DNA of 41,897 bases, from the NCBI GenBank assembly GCA_002717145.1, contig PBCP01000114.1, positions 1 through 41,897 of the forward strand, in the 5' to 3' direction. The stretch is from Planctomycetaceae bacterium. Its GTDB lineage: Bacteria > Planctomycetota > Planctomycetia > Pirellulales > Pirellulaceae. Made by a program: the position numbers and the translations under genes. Positions 1 to 7,744 of the stretch are shown here, in pieces. The number at the start of each line of letters is the position of its first letter. Positions within the stretch are counted from its first letter, which is position 1. The notes below the pieces were generated by a model. That model was given only the letters and a program-made list of their open reading frames with translations, was not told the origin of the DNA and did not search any database.

Positions 1-228
1 AACGGTGAGGTAAGAGCTCACCAGCATATCAGGAGACTGGTATGGCTAGGTAAACCCCATTGGAAGCAAAGCCGAGCAGGAAAGATGATGGTTCGCCATC
101 GGGGAGTCGCTCGCTCTCCTTGATTTCCGGGTAGGCTGCTTGAGATGGCAAGCAATTGTCGTCCTAGATGAATGGCCATCGTCACTTCGGTGATTACAGA
201 ACCCGGCTTATGGTCCACCTCAGTCCTC
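1..228 (+). ncRNA. rnpB: RNase P RNA, bacterial class A, 3' part (5' end outside window)
   Basis: This is the catalytic RNA of ribonuclease P, which removes 5' leaders from pre-tRNA. Conserved blocks appear in the order seen in class A RNAs such as that of E. coli: the paired segment GGTGAG...CTCACC enclosing GTAAGA (4-22), GGTAAACCCC (49-58), GCAAAGCC (65-72), GGGTAGGCTGCTTGAG (129-144), CCTAGATGAATG (163-174) and ACAGAACCCGGCTTA (196-210). A run of T at 229-233 follows, so the 3' end is placed near 228, with an uncertainty of about 10 bases. Helix P15 appears to be closed by GGAAA (79-83) with TTTCC (124-128). It encloses a hairpin with a UUCG loop (87-100) and a second GC-rich stem (103-119). 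The 5' portion lies upstream of base 1. Confidence 0.93.
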
Positions 229-270
229 TTTTTAGTTTGTCTGACCTGCTATTCAGGAAGTGTTATTTTA

Positions 271-1905
271 ATGACAGGCACTGATAAAACCGAAATTGAA
301 CAGTCGATTCAAATGGAGCAAAAAGCATCCGTCGCACAACAAACCGAACGCTATATGCCCAGCTGGGTAATCATCCTAGCTGTTTTGGCTGCAGGTGTTG
401 TTTATCTGTTCCAACGAGGAACGCCTGTCGACCAGGCAATGTCTAACGCTGTTACGGTACTTGCCGTTGGTGTGGTTTTGGCTAGTTATGGAGTCTGGTT
501 TCTATGGCGAGGGCCGGCCGGGGCTGGATTAAAACGATTGGTTTTGTGGGGGAGCGTGATTGGATTGGTGAGCTTCTTTAGTTTGATAAGAATCACTGGA
601 GTGACCGGGCAACTCATGTTTGACTGGGACTGGCGATGGGAAGGGCTGGCCGATGAGAACCTGACTGGCGTAAACGCGGAAATTAAAACAGGTCAGGTTG
701 ACTTGAAGTCGCTGGGTGATCGGTTGGATTATCCAGGATTTCTAGGCAAAGATCGGCATCCTTATGTGCAGGCTGACTGGCTCGCTGAGCCGAATGCGGA
801 TAACGTCATTGAACTATGGAGGCGTGATATTGGGGCAGGTTGGTCGGGGTTTGCCGCAGTCGCCGGCTTTGGTGTCACGATGGAGCAACGAGGTCCGGAC
901 GAGATTGTAAGTTGTTATCATCTGGAATCCGGAGAAATTCGCTGGGCACATACAAGGGAGTTTAGGCATTCGACGATTTTAGGAGGAATCGGGCCCCGAG
1001 CGACACCAACGATTTATAAGGGGGATGTTTATGCCTTAAGTGCGGGGGGGATACTGCTTTGTCTAGCTGGTAAGACAGGTGAGCAAAAATGGGAGCAGAA
1101 TGTCCTGGCGCACGTGAATTCATCTGTGGAAGAAGATTCATCGGTCGTTAGTTGGGGACGCAGTACATCACCTCTGATTGTGGATAATCTGGTGGTTGTT
1201 CCGGCTGGTGGCCCGAAGGGTGGCCCGTTTGTGAGCCTGTTGGCATTTAATAGAAGTGATGGGGAGTTGGTTTGGAAAGGTGGGCGGGAGCAGGTTAGTT
1301 TCTCCTCGCCAACGTTGATGACGATTAATGGGAATCGACAGGTGGTTGTGGTCAATGAAAGTTCGGTAGCTGGGCATGATGTGAAGACTGGCAAGCAGGT
1401 TTGGAAACAACCCTGGGCGGGGTCCAGTACAAGTAGCGCATGTACTTCACAGCCCTATTTGGTCGGCGAGAATAGTGTGTTTATATCGAAGGGGTACGGT
1501 CAGGGGGCGATGCTGTTTGCTGTAGACAATACGAAGACGTCTGTTATCTGGGAAAATCCAGCGGTGGCACGCACTAAATACACCAATGCAGCGTTGGTAG
1601 ATGGCAGGATTTATAGTTTGTCTGATGGGATTCTCGAGTGCGCCGACTTAGGAACAGGGGATCGGATTTGGAAAAAGGGCCGTTTTAACCACGGGCAACT
1701 CCTGGTGGTTGGAGAATTGATTCTAGTTCAGTCTGAAGAAGGAGGCCTGCACTTTATCAAACCACTTGAACGTGGTTTTGATACGGTCTTTCAGCTAGAG
1801 GCATTGAAGGATCGTTGCTGGGCTACCATGACACTTTATAACGACAAACTGATTTTGAGAAACTCAGAGCAAGTTGTGTGTTATCAGCTTCCTGTAAAAC
1901 GCTAG
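271..1905 (+). CDS. Membrane-anchored PQQ-type beta-propeller protein
   Basis: This is a predicted protein of 544 residues. The N-terminus carries three hydrophobic segments, starting around WVIILAVLAAGVVYLF, then AVTVLAVGVVLASYGVWFLW, then LVLWGSVIGLVSFFSLI. The rest is a beta-propeller of repeated strands with the PQQ-like pattern of a Gly-rich turn followed by Trp (SGEIRWAH, TGEQKWEQ, DGELVWKG, TGKQVWKQ, TGDRIWKK). The blades are probably periplasmic. Such proteins in planctomycetes are usually annotated as PQQ-binding-like; a bound cofactor or catalytic function is not shown. An in-frame ATG at 172 lies inside the RNase P RNA, so I chose the ATG at 271, which has AGGAAG ten bases upstream. 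The gene converges with the next one, with only eight bases between the stop codons. Confidence 0.85.
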   Translation: MTGTDKTEIEQSIQMEQKASVAQQTERYMPSWVIILAVLAAGVVYLFQRGTPVDQAMSNAVTVLAVGVVLASYGVWFLWRGPAGAGLKRLVLWGSVIGLVSFFSLIRITGVTGQLMFDWDWRWEGLADENLTGVNAEIKTGQVDLKSLGDRLDYPGFLGKDRHPYVQADWLAEPNADNVIELWRRDIGAGWSGFAAVAGFGVTMEQRGPDEIVSCYHLESGEIRWAHTREFRHSTILGGIGPRATPTIYKGDVYALSAGGILLCLAGKTGEQKWEQNVLAHVNSSVEEDSSVVSWGRSTSPLIVDNLVVVPAGGPKGGPFVSLLAFNRSDGELVWKGGREQVSFSSPTLMTINGNRQVVVVNESSVAGHDVKTGKQVWKQPWAGSSTSSACTSQPYLVGENSVFISKGYGQGAMLFAVDNTKTSVIWENPAVARTKYTNAALVDGRIYSLSDGILECADLGTGDRIWKKGRFNHGQLLVVGELILVQSEEGGLHFIKPLERGFDTVFQLEALKDRCWATMTLYNDKLILRNSEQVVCYQLPVKR

Positions 1906-1913
1906 TTAAACGT

Positions 1914-2459
1914 TTATTTGACCAGCTCTTTATCAATGATTTGTAAGAGCTTTGAAATGCAAAGCTTGTTCATGCTGGTGTTGAGTTCATTCGCTTCCTG
2001 CATCAGCGATATATGGAGGCTTTCAGGTAACCGAACTGTAATCATCTTGGTTTTTTCCCTGTCGGGAAGATTTCGTTTTTGAGGGCGACTACGCATTTCA
2101 GCCAATATGTGCTGGATTTCCACATATTCTGGGGTTGTTTCGAACTGCCGACGCTGCTGGGACGTCGGGAATAACTGGTAGATTAGCCCATCGACTCCCA
2201 TCACCTGCTTAAAAAAGATCTCCCAGTCTCTCACATCCCTTGATAGTCGAAGGGCCTGAGTCACAGCCTCACGGCGTTGATCTAGACTGACTGAGGTAGA
2301 CGCACCTGACTGAGAATCCCATTCTTGTGAATAATCGACAAGTTCCTGCCGATTCCCAGTCGATGGCGATGATGGTATGTGCGGCTCGTTATAGTACCTC
2401 GGACGTGGTTTTAAAGATTGATTACGATGTCGTTTATCTTTAAATGCTGCTTTGGACAT
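1914..2459 (-). CDS. Ribbon-helix-helix (HicB/Arc-like) domain protein
   Basis: This is a 181-residue hydrophilic protein of unknown role. The last 50 residues, with ITVRLPESLHISLMQEANE followed by TSMNKLCISKLLQII, fit a ribbon-helix-helix DNA-binding fold of the HicB-antitoxin/CopG type (beta strand, two helices). The middle part, around DWEIFFKQVMGVDGLIYQLFPTSQQRRQFETTPEY, is not recognised. The N-terminal 60 residues are basic and polar and probably disordered. The ATG at 2459 is preferred over an upstream in-frame ATG at 2585 because GGGGGGAG lies just before it. No toxin-like gene adjoins it, so it may be a free-standing regulator. The family of the C-terminal domain is fairly clear; the target is unknown. 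Confidence 0.75.
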   Translation of the reverse strand: MSKAAFKDKRHRNQSLKPRPRYYNEPHIPSSPSTGNRQELVDYSQEWDSQSGASTSVSLDQRREAVTQALRLSRDVRDWEIFFKQVMGVDGLIYQLFPTSQQRRQFETTPEYVEIQHILAEMRSRPQKRNLPDREKTKMITVRLPESLHISLMQEANELNTSMNKLCISKLLQIIDKELVK

Positions 2460-2825
2460 GTTCTCCCCCCCAAGATTATTTATCCGTGCTTCGTTCGCTA
2501 ACCAACGCGAACTCCCGCTGTTACAGTTATTCGAAAGATTCCGCCTGTTACCAAGGAAATGATTGTTTCGCCGCCAAGGCATCACCGTAAATCCTTTTGC
2601 TGCAGTAGCTTACGAGCTAAGTCATGGTTGTGTCTGTTTTCTGGGCAGGATTGCCGGTGCCAACAACAGGCTTTGCCTGCTTAATCTCTAGGCAGGTGAC
2701 TTTGTCGCATATACCAAGTGTCCTGTTTGTTCTTTATGCACTGGAATCGTCCTGATTTTTCAGGAACATTAGGAAAATGCTAGCGTGTTAGCGGACTAGG
2801 AGGTGTTTGGGGGATGGGGCGGCGC
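2460..2825. other. Intergenic stretch with a short perfect hairpin
   Basis: No convincing gene is seen on either strand between the RHH gene and the terminator. The stretch holds a perfect 6-bp hairpin TCCTGA-TTTT-TCAGGA (2750-2765) and a weaker stem GCCTGC/GCAGGT (2675-2696, one G-U pair). The RHH transcript would start here on the minus strand. The hairpin could be an operator or part of a leader, but there is no evidence for either. Confidence 0.4.
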
Positions 2826-2860
2826 AAAAAAAGCCCGTGGCTTGGTTAAAAACCACGGGC
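2826..2860 (-). terminator. Rho-independent terminator of the isomerase-like gene
   Basis: Read on the minus strand, the perfect 8-bp stem GCCCGTGG/CCACGGGC (2853-2860 with 2833-2840) has a 12-base loop. It is followed directly by seven T (2832-2826). It lies 30 bases past the stop codon at 2890, the expected distance for an intrinsic terminator. Confidence 0.88.
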
Positions 2861-2889
2861 AGTGTAAAGCTGTAAAATCAGAATGGAAG

Positions 2890-3807
2890 TTATGCGGACT
2901 CGCTAAGTTCGTTACGAACTTTCAGGAGGAGTTGCTTAGTAAGTTTGATTCCTTCCATTTCAGGTTTTTCACGTCCTTCGTATTCGATTCCGACAAAACC
3001 GTTGTAACCGTGGCTGAGTACGATCTTCATCATTTTGGTGTAATCGGTCTTCGTTTCATTGCCGTTTTCGTCAAAATTGTGGATTTTGGCGCTGACTGCT
3101 TTCGCAAACGGCATGGTTTCTTCAACACCTTTGTAGCGGTCATAGTCGTGGAAGTTGCCGAAATCTGGCAGCGTACCACAGTTTTTCATATTAACTTTCT
3201 TCATGACGGCCGCCAGCCATCCACCGTTGGAAGACAAACCACCATGGTTTTCGACGATTACATTCATTTGGTGTTTGGCTGCAAATTCACTAATGCGGCT
3301 TAAGCCATCAGCAGCCAGTTCGAGTTGTTCGTTGTACTCGCCGGCCGAGGCTGCATTGACTCGAATACTGTGACCGCCCAGGAATTTTGCAGCAAGAACC
3401 CATTTGTAGTGATTTTCTACTGCCTGGGTTCGCTTGGCGTTGTCTGGATCACCCAAGCGGCCTTCTCCATCGCACATAATCAGATTTGTTTTTACGCCAT
3501 GATCATCAGCACGCTTCTTGAGATCTTTCAAGTAGTCCATGTTCTCAGCTTTGTCTTTGAAAAACTGGTTGACGTATTCAATGCAGCTAATGTTGAATTC
3601 CTCTTTGGTTACTCTGGCAAAATCTTCATTCTTGATTTTTCCTCCGCGGATTGCGCGGTGCAACGACCATTGAGCCAGCGACAGTTTAAATAGTCGCTTC
3701 TTTTTCTTTTTCTCATCAGCCAGAGCAGGTATGGTGGTGGTGGCAACGGCAGCAGCTGTTGCCGACTTTAGAAAGTCACGTCTTGACGGTTGCATATGCA
3801 TGTCCAT
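2890..3807 (-). CDS. Tat-exported sugar phosphate isomerase/epimerase-like protein
   Basis: This is a 305-residue protein of the xylose-isomerase-like TIM-barrel superfamily (AP endonuclease 2 fold). It begins with a twin-arginine signal (SRRDFLK, then an Ala/Thr-rich hydrophobic stretch ending near ALADE), so it is probably exported folded. Candidate metal ligands sit at the barrel strand ends: Glu in VIVENHGG, Asp in LPDFGNF, His in KIHNFDENG and Glu in VGIEYEG. Members isomerise or epimerise sugars or act on related substrates; the substrate here cannot be read from sequence. The ATG at 3807 has AAGGAA about nine bases upstream. The gene is monocistronic, with its own terminator. Confidence 0.85.
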   Translation of the reverse strand: MDMHMQPSRRDFLKSATAAAVATTTIPALADEKKKKKRLFKLSLAQWSLHRAIRGGKIKNEDFARVTKEEFNISCIEYVNQFFKDKAENMDYLKDLKKRADDHGVKTNLIMCDGEGRLGDPDNAKRTQAVENHYKWVLAAKFLGGHSIRVNAASAGEYNEQLELAADGLSRISEFAAKHQMNVIVENHGGLSSNGGWLAAVMKKVNMKNCGTLPDFGNFHDYDRYKGVEETMPFAKAVSAKIHNFDENGNETKTDYTKMMKIVLSHGYNGFVGIEYEGREKPEMEGIKLTKQLLLKVRNELSESA

Positions 3808-3836
3808 GGAGTTGATTCCTTATTCTTATATAATCT

Positions 3837-3865
3837 CTATGCCCCACTTATCTTCAGAGGCATAG
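3837..3865. repeat. Inverted repeat CTATGCC/GGCATAG in the divergent upstream region
   Basis: A perfect 7-bp inverted repeat with a 15-base spacer lies about 30 bases upstream of the isomerase-like start at 3807. It is in the 200-bp gap before the flavin reductase-like gene on the other strand. It could be an operator or a leader hairpin; it may also be chance. Confidence 0.3.
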
Positions 3866-4014
3866 TCAAAGGTATACCAGTAACGCTCACTAACAACGAG
3901 TGGCTTAACTAGCTTAGTATAATTCGAGGTGTTAGACTGGGCAATTATGTATGACGTCTCGCACAAATCACCCCAGCGTATTCAGGCTAGAAAACTATTG
4001 AGGGAATTTTGTTG

Positions 4015-4608
4015 ATGACTGGAGCGGCCAACAAAGCAGAGGAAATTTTTCGTAGCTTAGATCGGGAGCTATGGGTTGTCACATCTGCTACTCAAAACGA
4101 TCGTGGAGGGTTATTGGCGACTTGGGTATCGCAAGCTTCGTTAAATCCTCAAAAGCCTGTCATTCTGGTGGGGTTGGCTCCGAATCACCATACGACTCGG
4201 CTTGTACGTGAATCTGGTAAGTTGGCAGTGCACTTATTAGATACGGATCAAGCAGATGTTGCTTGGAATTTTTGTCGCGATTCAGGTAAACAACGCGATA
4301 AGCTGGCCAACATCGATCTTTCCAGCCACACAGCTTACGCTCCGATCCTGGCAAGGTGTCACAGTTTTTTATTAGGTCGGGTATTTGCTTGTGTCGAAAC
4401 TGGGGAACGTTCTTATTTCTGGGCAGATATTCTTGAAGCAGAAAAGTTTAGTCAGTCTGCACCGTTATGTGAGAGGCAATTCCTGCAGGGGTGTGATGAT
4501 GAACAAATCCGTACTCTGAAAGCCGATAAGCAAGGGGATATTGCCTTGCAAACCAAGTTAGAGGAAGAATTTCGCGAGTCTATACCAGAATGGTTACGCT
4601 TACATTAA
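4015..4608 (+). CDS. Flavin reductase-like domain protein
   Basis: This is a 197-residue protein of the flavin reductase-like (FMN-binding split barrel) family, cytoplasmic. It shows the family pattern: an early strand ELWVVTSA, a segment GGLLATWVSQASLNPQKPVILVGLA that forms the flavin pocket, then NHHTTRLVRESGKLAVHLL. Relatives reduce FMN or FAD with NAD(P)H to supply a monooxygenase, or act as flavin-dependent oxidoreductases; no monooxygenase partner is present nearby. The ATG at 4015 is chosen over the in-frame TTG codons at 4009 and 4012 because AGGGA lies nine bases before it. The gene may be its own transcription unit, as a TATAAT element lies between it and hflX. Confidence 0.82.
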   Translation: MTGAANKAEEIFRSLDRELWVVTSATQNDRGGLLATWVSQASLNPQKPVILVGLAPNHHTTRLVRESGKLAVHLLDTDQADVAWNFCRDSGKQRDKLANIDLSSHTAYAPILARCHSFLLGRVFACVETGERSYFWADILEAEKFSQSAPLCERQFLQGCDDEQIRTLKADKQGDIALQTKLEEEFRESIPEWLRLH

Positions 4609-4660
4609 TAATGTCTTGAATCCGAATATTGCCCTCATAGGTTCCTATCGCGCGTTGAGA

Positions 4661-4666
4661 TATAAT
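4661..4666 (+). promoter_or_regulatory. Possible -10 element upstream of hflX
   Basis: A perfect TATAAT lies 46 bases before the GTG start of hflX, inside a 100-bp gap. No good -35 match is seen at 16-18 bases upstream, so the call rests on the -10 alone. Confidence 0.3.
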
Positions 4667-4712
4667 CACCCATAGTGACTGAAATCAGTGCAAACAGGAG
4701 TTTAAATCCAAC

Positions 4713-6041
4713 GTGCAGGATCTTGAACGTAAGCAAAGTCTAGCAAAGGAAAAGGCTGTGCTTGCGCGCGTTATTACCCACGACGAAGTCATCGATGTGG
4801 ATGAAGATCCATTGGAAGAGTGTGAACGCTTAGCTTCCACTGCCGGCACGGTGATCAAGACTGGGATTGTGCAACGCCGTCACGCCATGCATGCAGCGAC
4901 GGCATTCGGGAAAGGAAAAGTCGAAGAACTTGCTGCAATGGTCGAACACCACAGCGCAGAGGTTGTCATCTTTGATAATGATTTGAGCCCTGCCCAAACT
5001 AGAAATTTGGAAAAGGCGGTTAAGGCCAAAGTGATCGATCGTACTGAATTGATCCTCGATATCTTTGCTTCTAATGCTCAAACTCTGGAGTCCCGCCTAG
5101 CCGTGGAACTTGCTCAGCTTGAATACTCGTTGCCGCGTTTAAAGCGAATGTGGACTCACCTGGACCGAGTGAAAATGGGGGTTGGAATGAGAGGCCCGGG
5201 GGAGAAACAGCTGGAAGTAGACCGGCGACTTGTTGAGAAACGGATAAGTGATCTGCGAAAAGAGCTCAAGGTCATTGAAAAACGGAAAGAGCGGCTGGTG
5301 GCTTCGCGCAGGGACGTCATGACAGTATCACTGGTAGGTTACACAAACGCCGGCAAGTCTACACTAATGAATGCTTTGACCGATGCTAAAGTTCTTGCCG
5401 AAGACAAGTTGTTTGCCACACTGGATACCCGTACGCGTCGCTGGCACTTGCCAAACTGGGGTCCGGTGCTTTTAAGTGATACGGTAGGGTTTATCAAGAA
5501 TCTACCTCACAGATTAATTGCTTCCTTTAAGGCCACTCTGGAGGAGGCCCATCAGGCTGATCTTTTATTGCACATTGCGGATGGATCGAATCCTGCCGTT
5601 TATCAGCAGATACGTTCTGTCTATGAGGTGTTAGAGGAAATCGGGATCGAAGAGAAAGATACTTTACTGGTTATCAATAAAGTTGATCAGGTAGCCGATT
5701 CGCATCAGCTCGATCTGATTCTCAATCGTTATCCGAATGCAGTTTCAATTAGCGCGGTAACTCGCGAGGGATTTCAAGGGTTAGCAATGGCGGTTAGTGA
5801 CGCGCTGAGTCGTTCCTTCCTGGATTTAATGGTGGAAACCGGGGTTGAAAATGGAAGATTAATGGCATTTATTGCAGCCCGAGGTGAGATCCTTTCGACA
5901 CGTTATTCAGAAACCAATGTTGTTATTCACTGTCGATTACCTGAGAAGTATGCCGGTCAGATTGATCGCAATCAGGCCACAGTCACACCACGTGATGAGT
6001 TCATGACAGAATGTGAATCAGTGTCTCCTCCGGTGGAGTAA
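4713..6041 (+). CDS. hflX: Ribosome-associated GTPase HflX
   Basis: This is a 442-residue GTPase that in other bacteria binds the 50S subunit and splits stalled ribosomes under stress. The N-terminal HflX domain (with KVEELAAMVEHHSAEVVIFDNDLSPAQTRNLE) is followed by the conserved GMRGPGEKQLEVDRR linker and the G domain. G1 is GYTNAGKST (from about residue 209), G3 is DTVGFI (about 256) and G4 is NKVD (about 322). The length is typical. The start is GTG, with AGGAG 12 bases upstream. It is followed by the SDR gene, whose ribosome-binding site AAGGAA overlaps the hflX stop, which suggests cotranscription. Confidence 0.96.
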   Translation: MQDLERKQSLAKEKAVLARVITHDEVIDVDEDPLEECERLASTAGTVIKTGIVQRRHAMHAATAFGKGKVEELAAMVEHHSAEVVIFDNDLSPAQTRNLEKAVKAKVIDRTELILDIFASNAQTLESRLAVELAQLEYSLPRLKRMWTHLDRVKMGVGMRGPGEKQLEVDRRLVEKRISDLRKELKVIEKRKERLVASRRDVMTVSLVGYTNAGKSTLMNALTDAKVLAEDKLFATLDTRTRRWHLPNWGPVLLSDTVGFIKNLPHRLIASFKATLEEAHQADLLLHIADGSNPAVYQQIRSVYEVLEEIGIEEKDTLLVINKVDQVADSHQLDLILNRYPNAVSISAVTREGFQGLAMAVSDALSRSFLDLMVETGVENGRLMAFIAARGEILSTRYSETNVVIHCRLPEKYAGQIDRNQATVTPRDEFMTECESVSPPVE

Positions 6042-6051
6042 GGAATTCGGC

Positions 6052-6864
6052 ATGGGCTTTCGGAAACTTAATAATCAAAAAATCGTTCTAACAGGCGCGT
6101 CCAGTGGTATCGGACGTTCGATGGCGGCTCAGTTGGTTCGGCAGGGAAATCATGTACTCGCAGTTGCTCGTCGAGAGAATCGCCTTGCTGCCTTGCAAAG
6201 TGAACTGGAGACAGCGTCAGGTTCGCTTTCGTATCTTGCTGTCGATGTAACTTCTGCAGGCGACAGAAATCTTGTATCAGACTGGGTAGTCCAAAATTGG
6301 GACGGTGAACTGGATGTTCTGATAAACAATGCCGGGATTGGAAGTATTGGGCCATTTTCCGAATCTGACGAGTCGACATTGCGAAACGTGATGGAGGTGA
6401 ATTTCTTCGCTGCCGTTGAATTGATTCGAGATTCACTCAGGCATCTGCGGCAAAGCAAATCACCTGTCGTCTGTAATATTGCCTCGGTCCTGGGGCATAC
6501 TGCAATGCCATCTAAAAGTGAGTACTGTGCCAGTAAGTTTGCGATGCATGGATTCTCCGATGCTTTGCGAATTGAACTTAAGGGCGAAGGAGTCGACGTT
6601 GTGTTGGTCAGTCCAAGCACAACTCGTAGTGAATTTTTTGAGTCGGTTTTGTCCGGTGCGAGTCAGCAGGACAAAGGGATGTCTGCAGACATAGTGGGAG
6701 CGTTAGCAATCCGTGCTATCGAAAAACGTAAGCGTGAGGTCCTGTTGTCCTGGGGGGGGAAATGCCTGGTATTGGCAGACCGAATACTTCCCGGGGTAGT
6801 AAGTAAACTACTAATTCGATGGTATCGCCGCCAATGCCGAGCAGTCACCGGGATAGAAGGGTAA
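6052..6864 (+). CDS. Short-chain dehydrogenase/reductase
   Basis: This is a 270-residue classical SDR, an NAD(P)-dependent oxidoreductase of unknown substrate. The dinucleotide motif TGASSGIGR is near residue 15, NNAGIG in the middle, and the catalytic YCASK tetrad with an upstream Ser (NIASVLG) follows. The C-terminus carries basic and hydrophobic stretches (KLLIRWYRRQCR), as in SDRs of the DltE/YqjQ type. The reading frame is open from 6013, but the ATG at 6052, six bases after AAGGAA, is the likely start. The stop is four bases before the hydrolase start, so the two are probably co-translated and may act on linked substrates. Confidence 0.9.
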   Translation: MGFRKLNNQKIVLTGASSGIGRSMAAQLVRQGNHVLAVARRENRLAALQSELETASGSLSYLAVDVTSAGDRNLVSDWVVQNWDGELDVLINNAGIGSIGPFSESDESTLRNVMEVNFFAAVELIRDSLRHLRQSKSPVVCNIASVLGHTAMPSKSEYCASKFAMHGFSDALRIELKGEGVDVVLVSPSTTRSEFFESVLSGASQQDKGMSADIVGALAIRAIEKRKREVLLSWGGKCLVLADRILPGVVSKLLIRWYRRQCRAVTGIEG

Positions 6865-6868
6865 TTTA

Positions 6869-7744
6869 GTGGAGCAGGAAATCTGGAGACAGGAGTATCC
6901 TTTTGATTCACAGTGGCATTCATTGGACGATGGCTACCGAATGCACTATGTGGAGCAAGGAGACGGTGAGCCGGTTTTGATGGTGCATGGCAATCCAACC
7001 TGGTCTTTTTATTATCGCCATCTGGTTCAGGCACTATCATCTAGCCATCGCGCGATCGCGATAGATCACATTGGGTGTGGTTTGAGTGATAAACCTCAGA
7101 GTTACGACTATAACCTCCGTCATCATACAACGAATCTGTTGTCTCTTATTGAGTCACTCGATTTATCCGGGATCCACTTGGTTGTTCACGATTGGGGCGG
7201 TGCCATTGGTCTTGGCGCGGCATCACAAATTGCTGAACGCATCCGGAGCTTAACGATTCTTAACACCGGGGCATTCCCACCGCCATACATTCCATGGCGA
7301 ATTTACTCATTACGGACTCCTCTACTTGGCACGTTCGCAATTCGTGGGTTGAATCTGTTTGCCGGGCCAGCAGTCACGATGGCGATGAACCGGAATCGTC
7401 TTTCTGAAGTCGCAAAGTCAGGACTTCTCGCTCCCTATAATAATTGGCGCAACCGAGTCGCAGTAAACGGATTTGTAAAGGATATCCCGTTTTCAAAACA
7501 GCACCGGAGCCGTCAGGATTTACAGAATGTTCAAGCGGGGCTCGAGAAATTGGCAGAGAAACCTACACAGCTCATTTGGGGAATGAAGGACTGGTGTTTT
7601 AATGCGACCTGCCTGGCAAAGTTTAAAGAGCACTTTCCCGCCTCAGCCAGTCTCGAAATCGATGATGCCGGCCATTATGTTTTAGAGGATGCCAGAGAAG
7701 AAGTAGTTGCTTCCGTACAGTCATTTTTGAGGCAACAGGCATGA
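6869..7744 (+). CDS. Alpha/beta hydrolase, haloalkane dehalogenase-like
   Basis: This is a 291-residue alpha/beta hydrolase. It has the HGNPTW motif (oxyanion Asn42), an Asp nucleophile in VVHDWGG (Asp108, followed by Trp109, the halide-stabilising position in dehalogenases), an acid Asp241 in GMKDW and His269 in DAGHYVLED. An Asp nucleophile with Asn and Trp fits the haloalkane dehalogenase group, especially the HLD-III branch, which also includes the OleB beta-lactone decarboxylases. Activity on halides is therefore possible but not established. The start is GTG, seven bases after AGAAGGG. Its stop overlaps the next start (ATGA), which indicates tight translational coupling to the CitG-like gene. 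Confidence 0.87.
   Translation: MEQEIWRQEYPFDSQWHSLDDGYRMHYVEQGDGEPVLMVHGNPTWSFYYRHLVQALSSSHRAIAIDHIGCGLSDKPQSYDYNLRHHTTNLLSLIESLDLSGIHLVVHDWGGAIGLGAASQIAERIRSLTILNTGAFPPPYIPWRIYSLRTPLLGTFAIRGLNLFAGPAVTMAMNRNRLSEVAKSGLLAPYNNWRNRVAVNGFVKDIPFSKQHRSRQDLQNVQAGLEKLAEKPTQLIWGMKDWCFNATCLAKFKEHFPASASLEIDDAGHYVLEDAREEVVASVQSFLRQQA

Noticed and set aside
40..100. Possible c-di-GMP (GEMM) riboswitch, because of GGTAAACC and GCAAAGCC
   Set aside because: The same bases are conserved parts of RNase P RNA, and the whole order of blocks from 4 to 210 fits rnpB.
172..270. N-terminal extension of the first propeller frame, starting at ATG 172
   Set aside because: This stretch is the conserved 3' end of the RNase P RNA; the ATG at 271 has its own ribosome-binding site.
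1029..1394. Minus-strand open frame of 121 codons inside the propeller gene
   Set aside because: It is antisense to a clear beta-propeller coding sequence and has no family features.
2803..3303. Plus-strand open frame of 166 codons over the terminator and isomerase gene
   Set aside because: It runs antisense to the isomerase gene and through its terminator; the Phe/Val-rich product is typical of a reverse-frame artefact.
6052..7744. An olefin-synthesis (ole) cluster from the SDR and hydrolase
   Set aside because: There is no OleA thiolase or OleC ligase, and the SDR is a classical short type rather than an OleD-like extended one.
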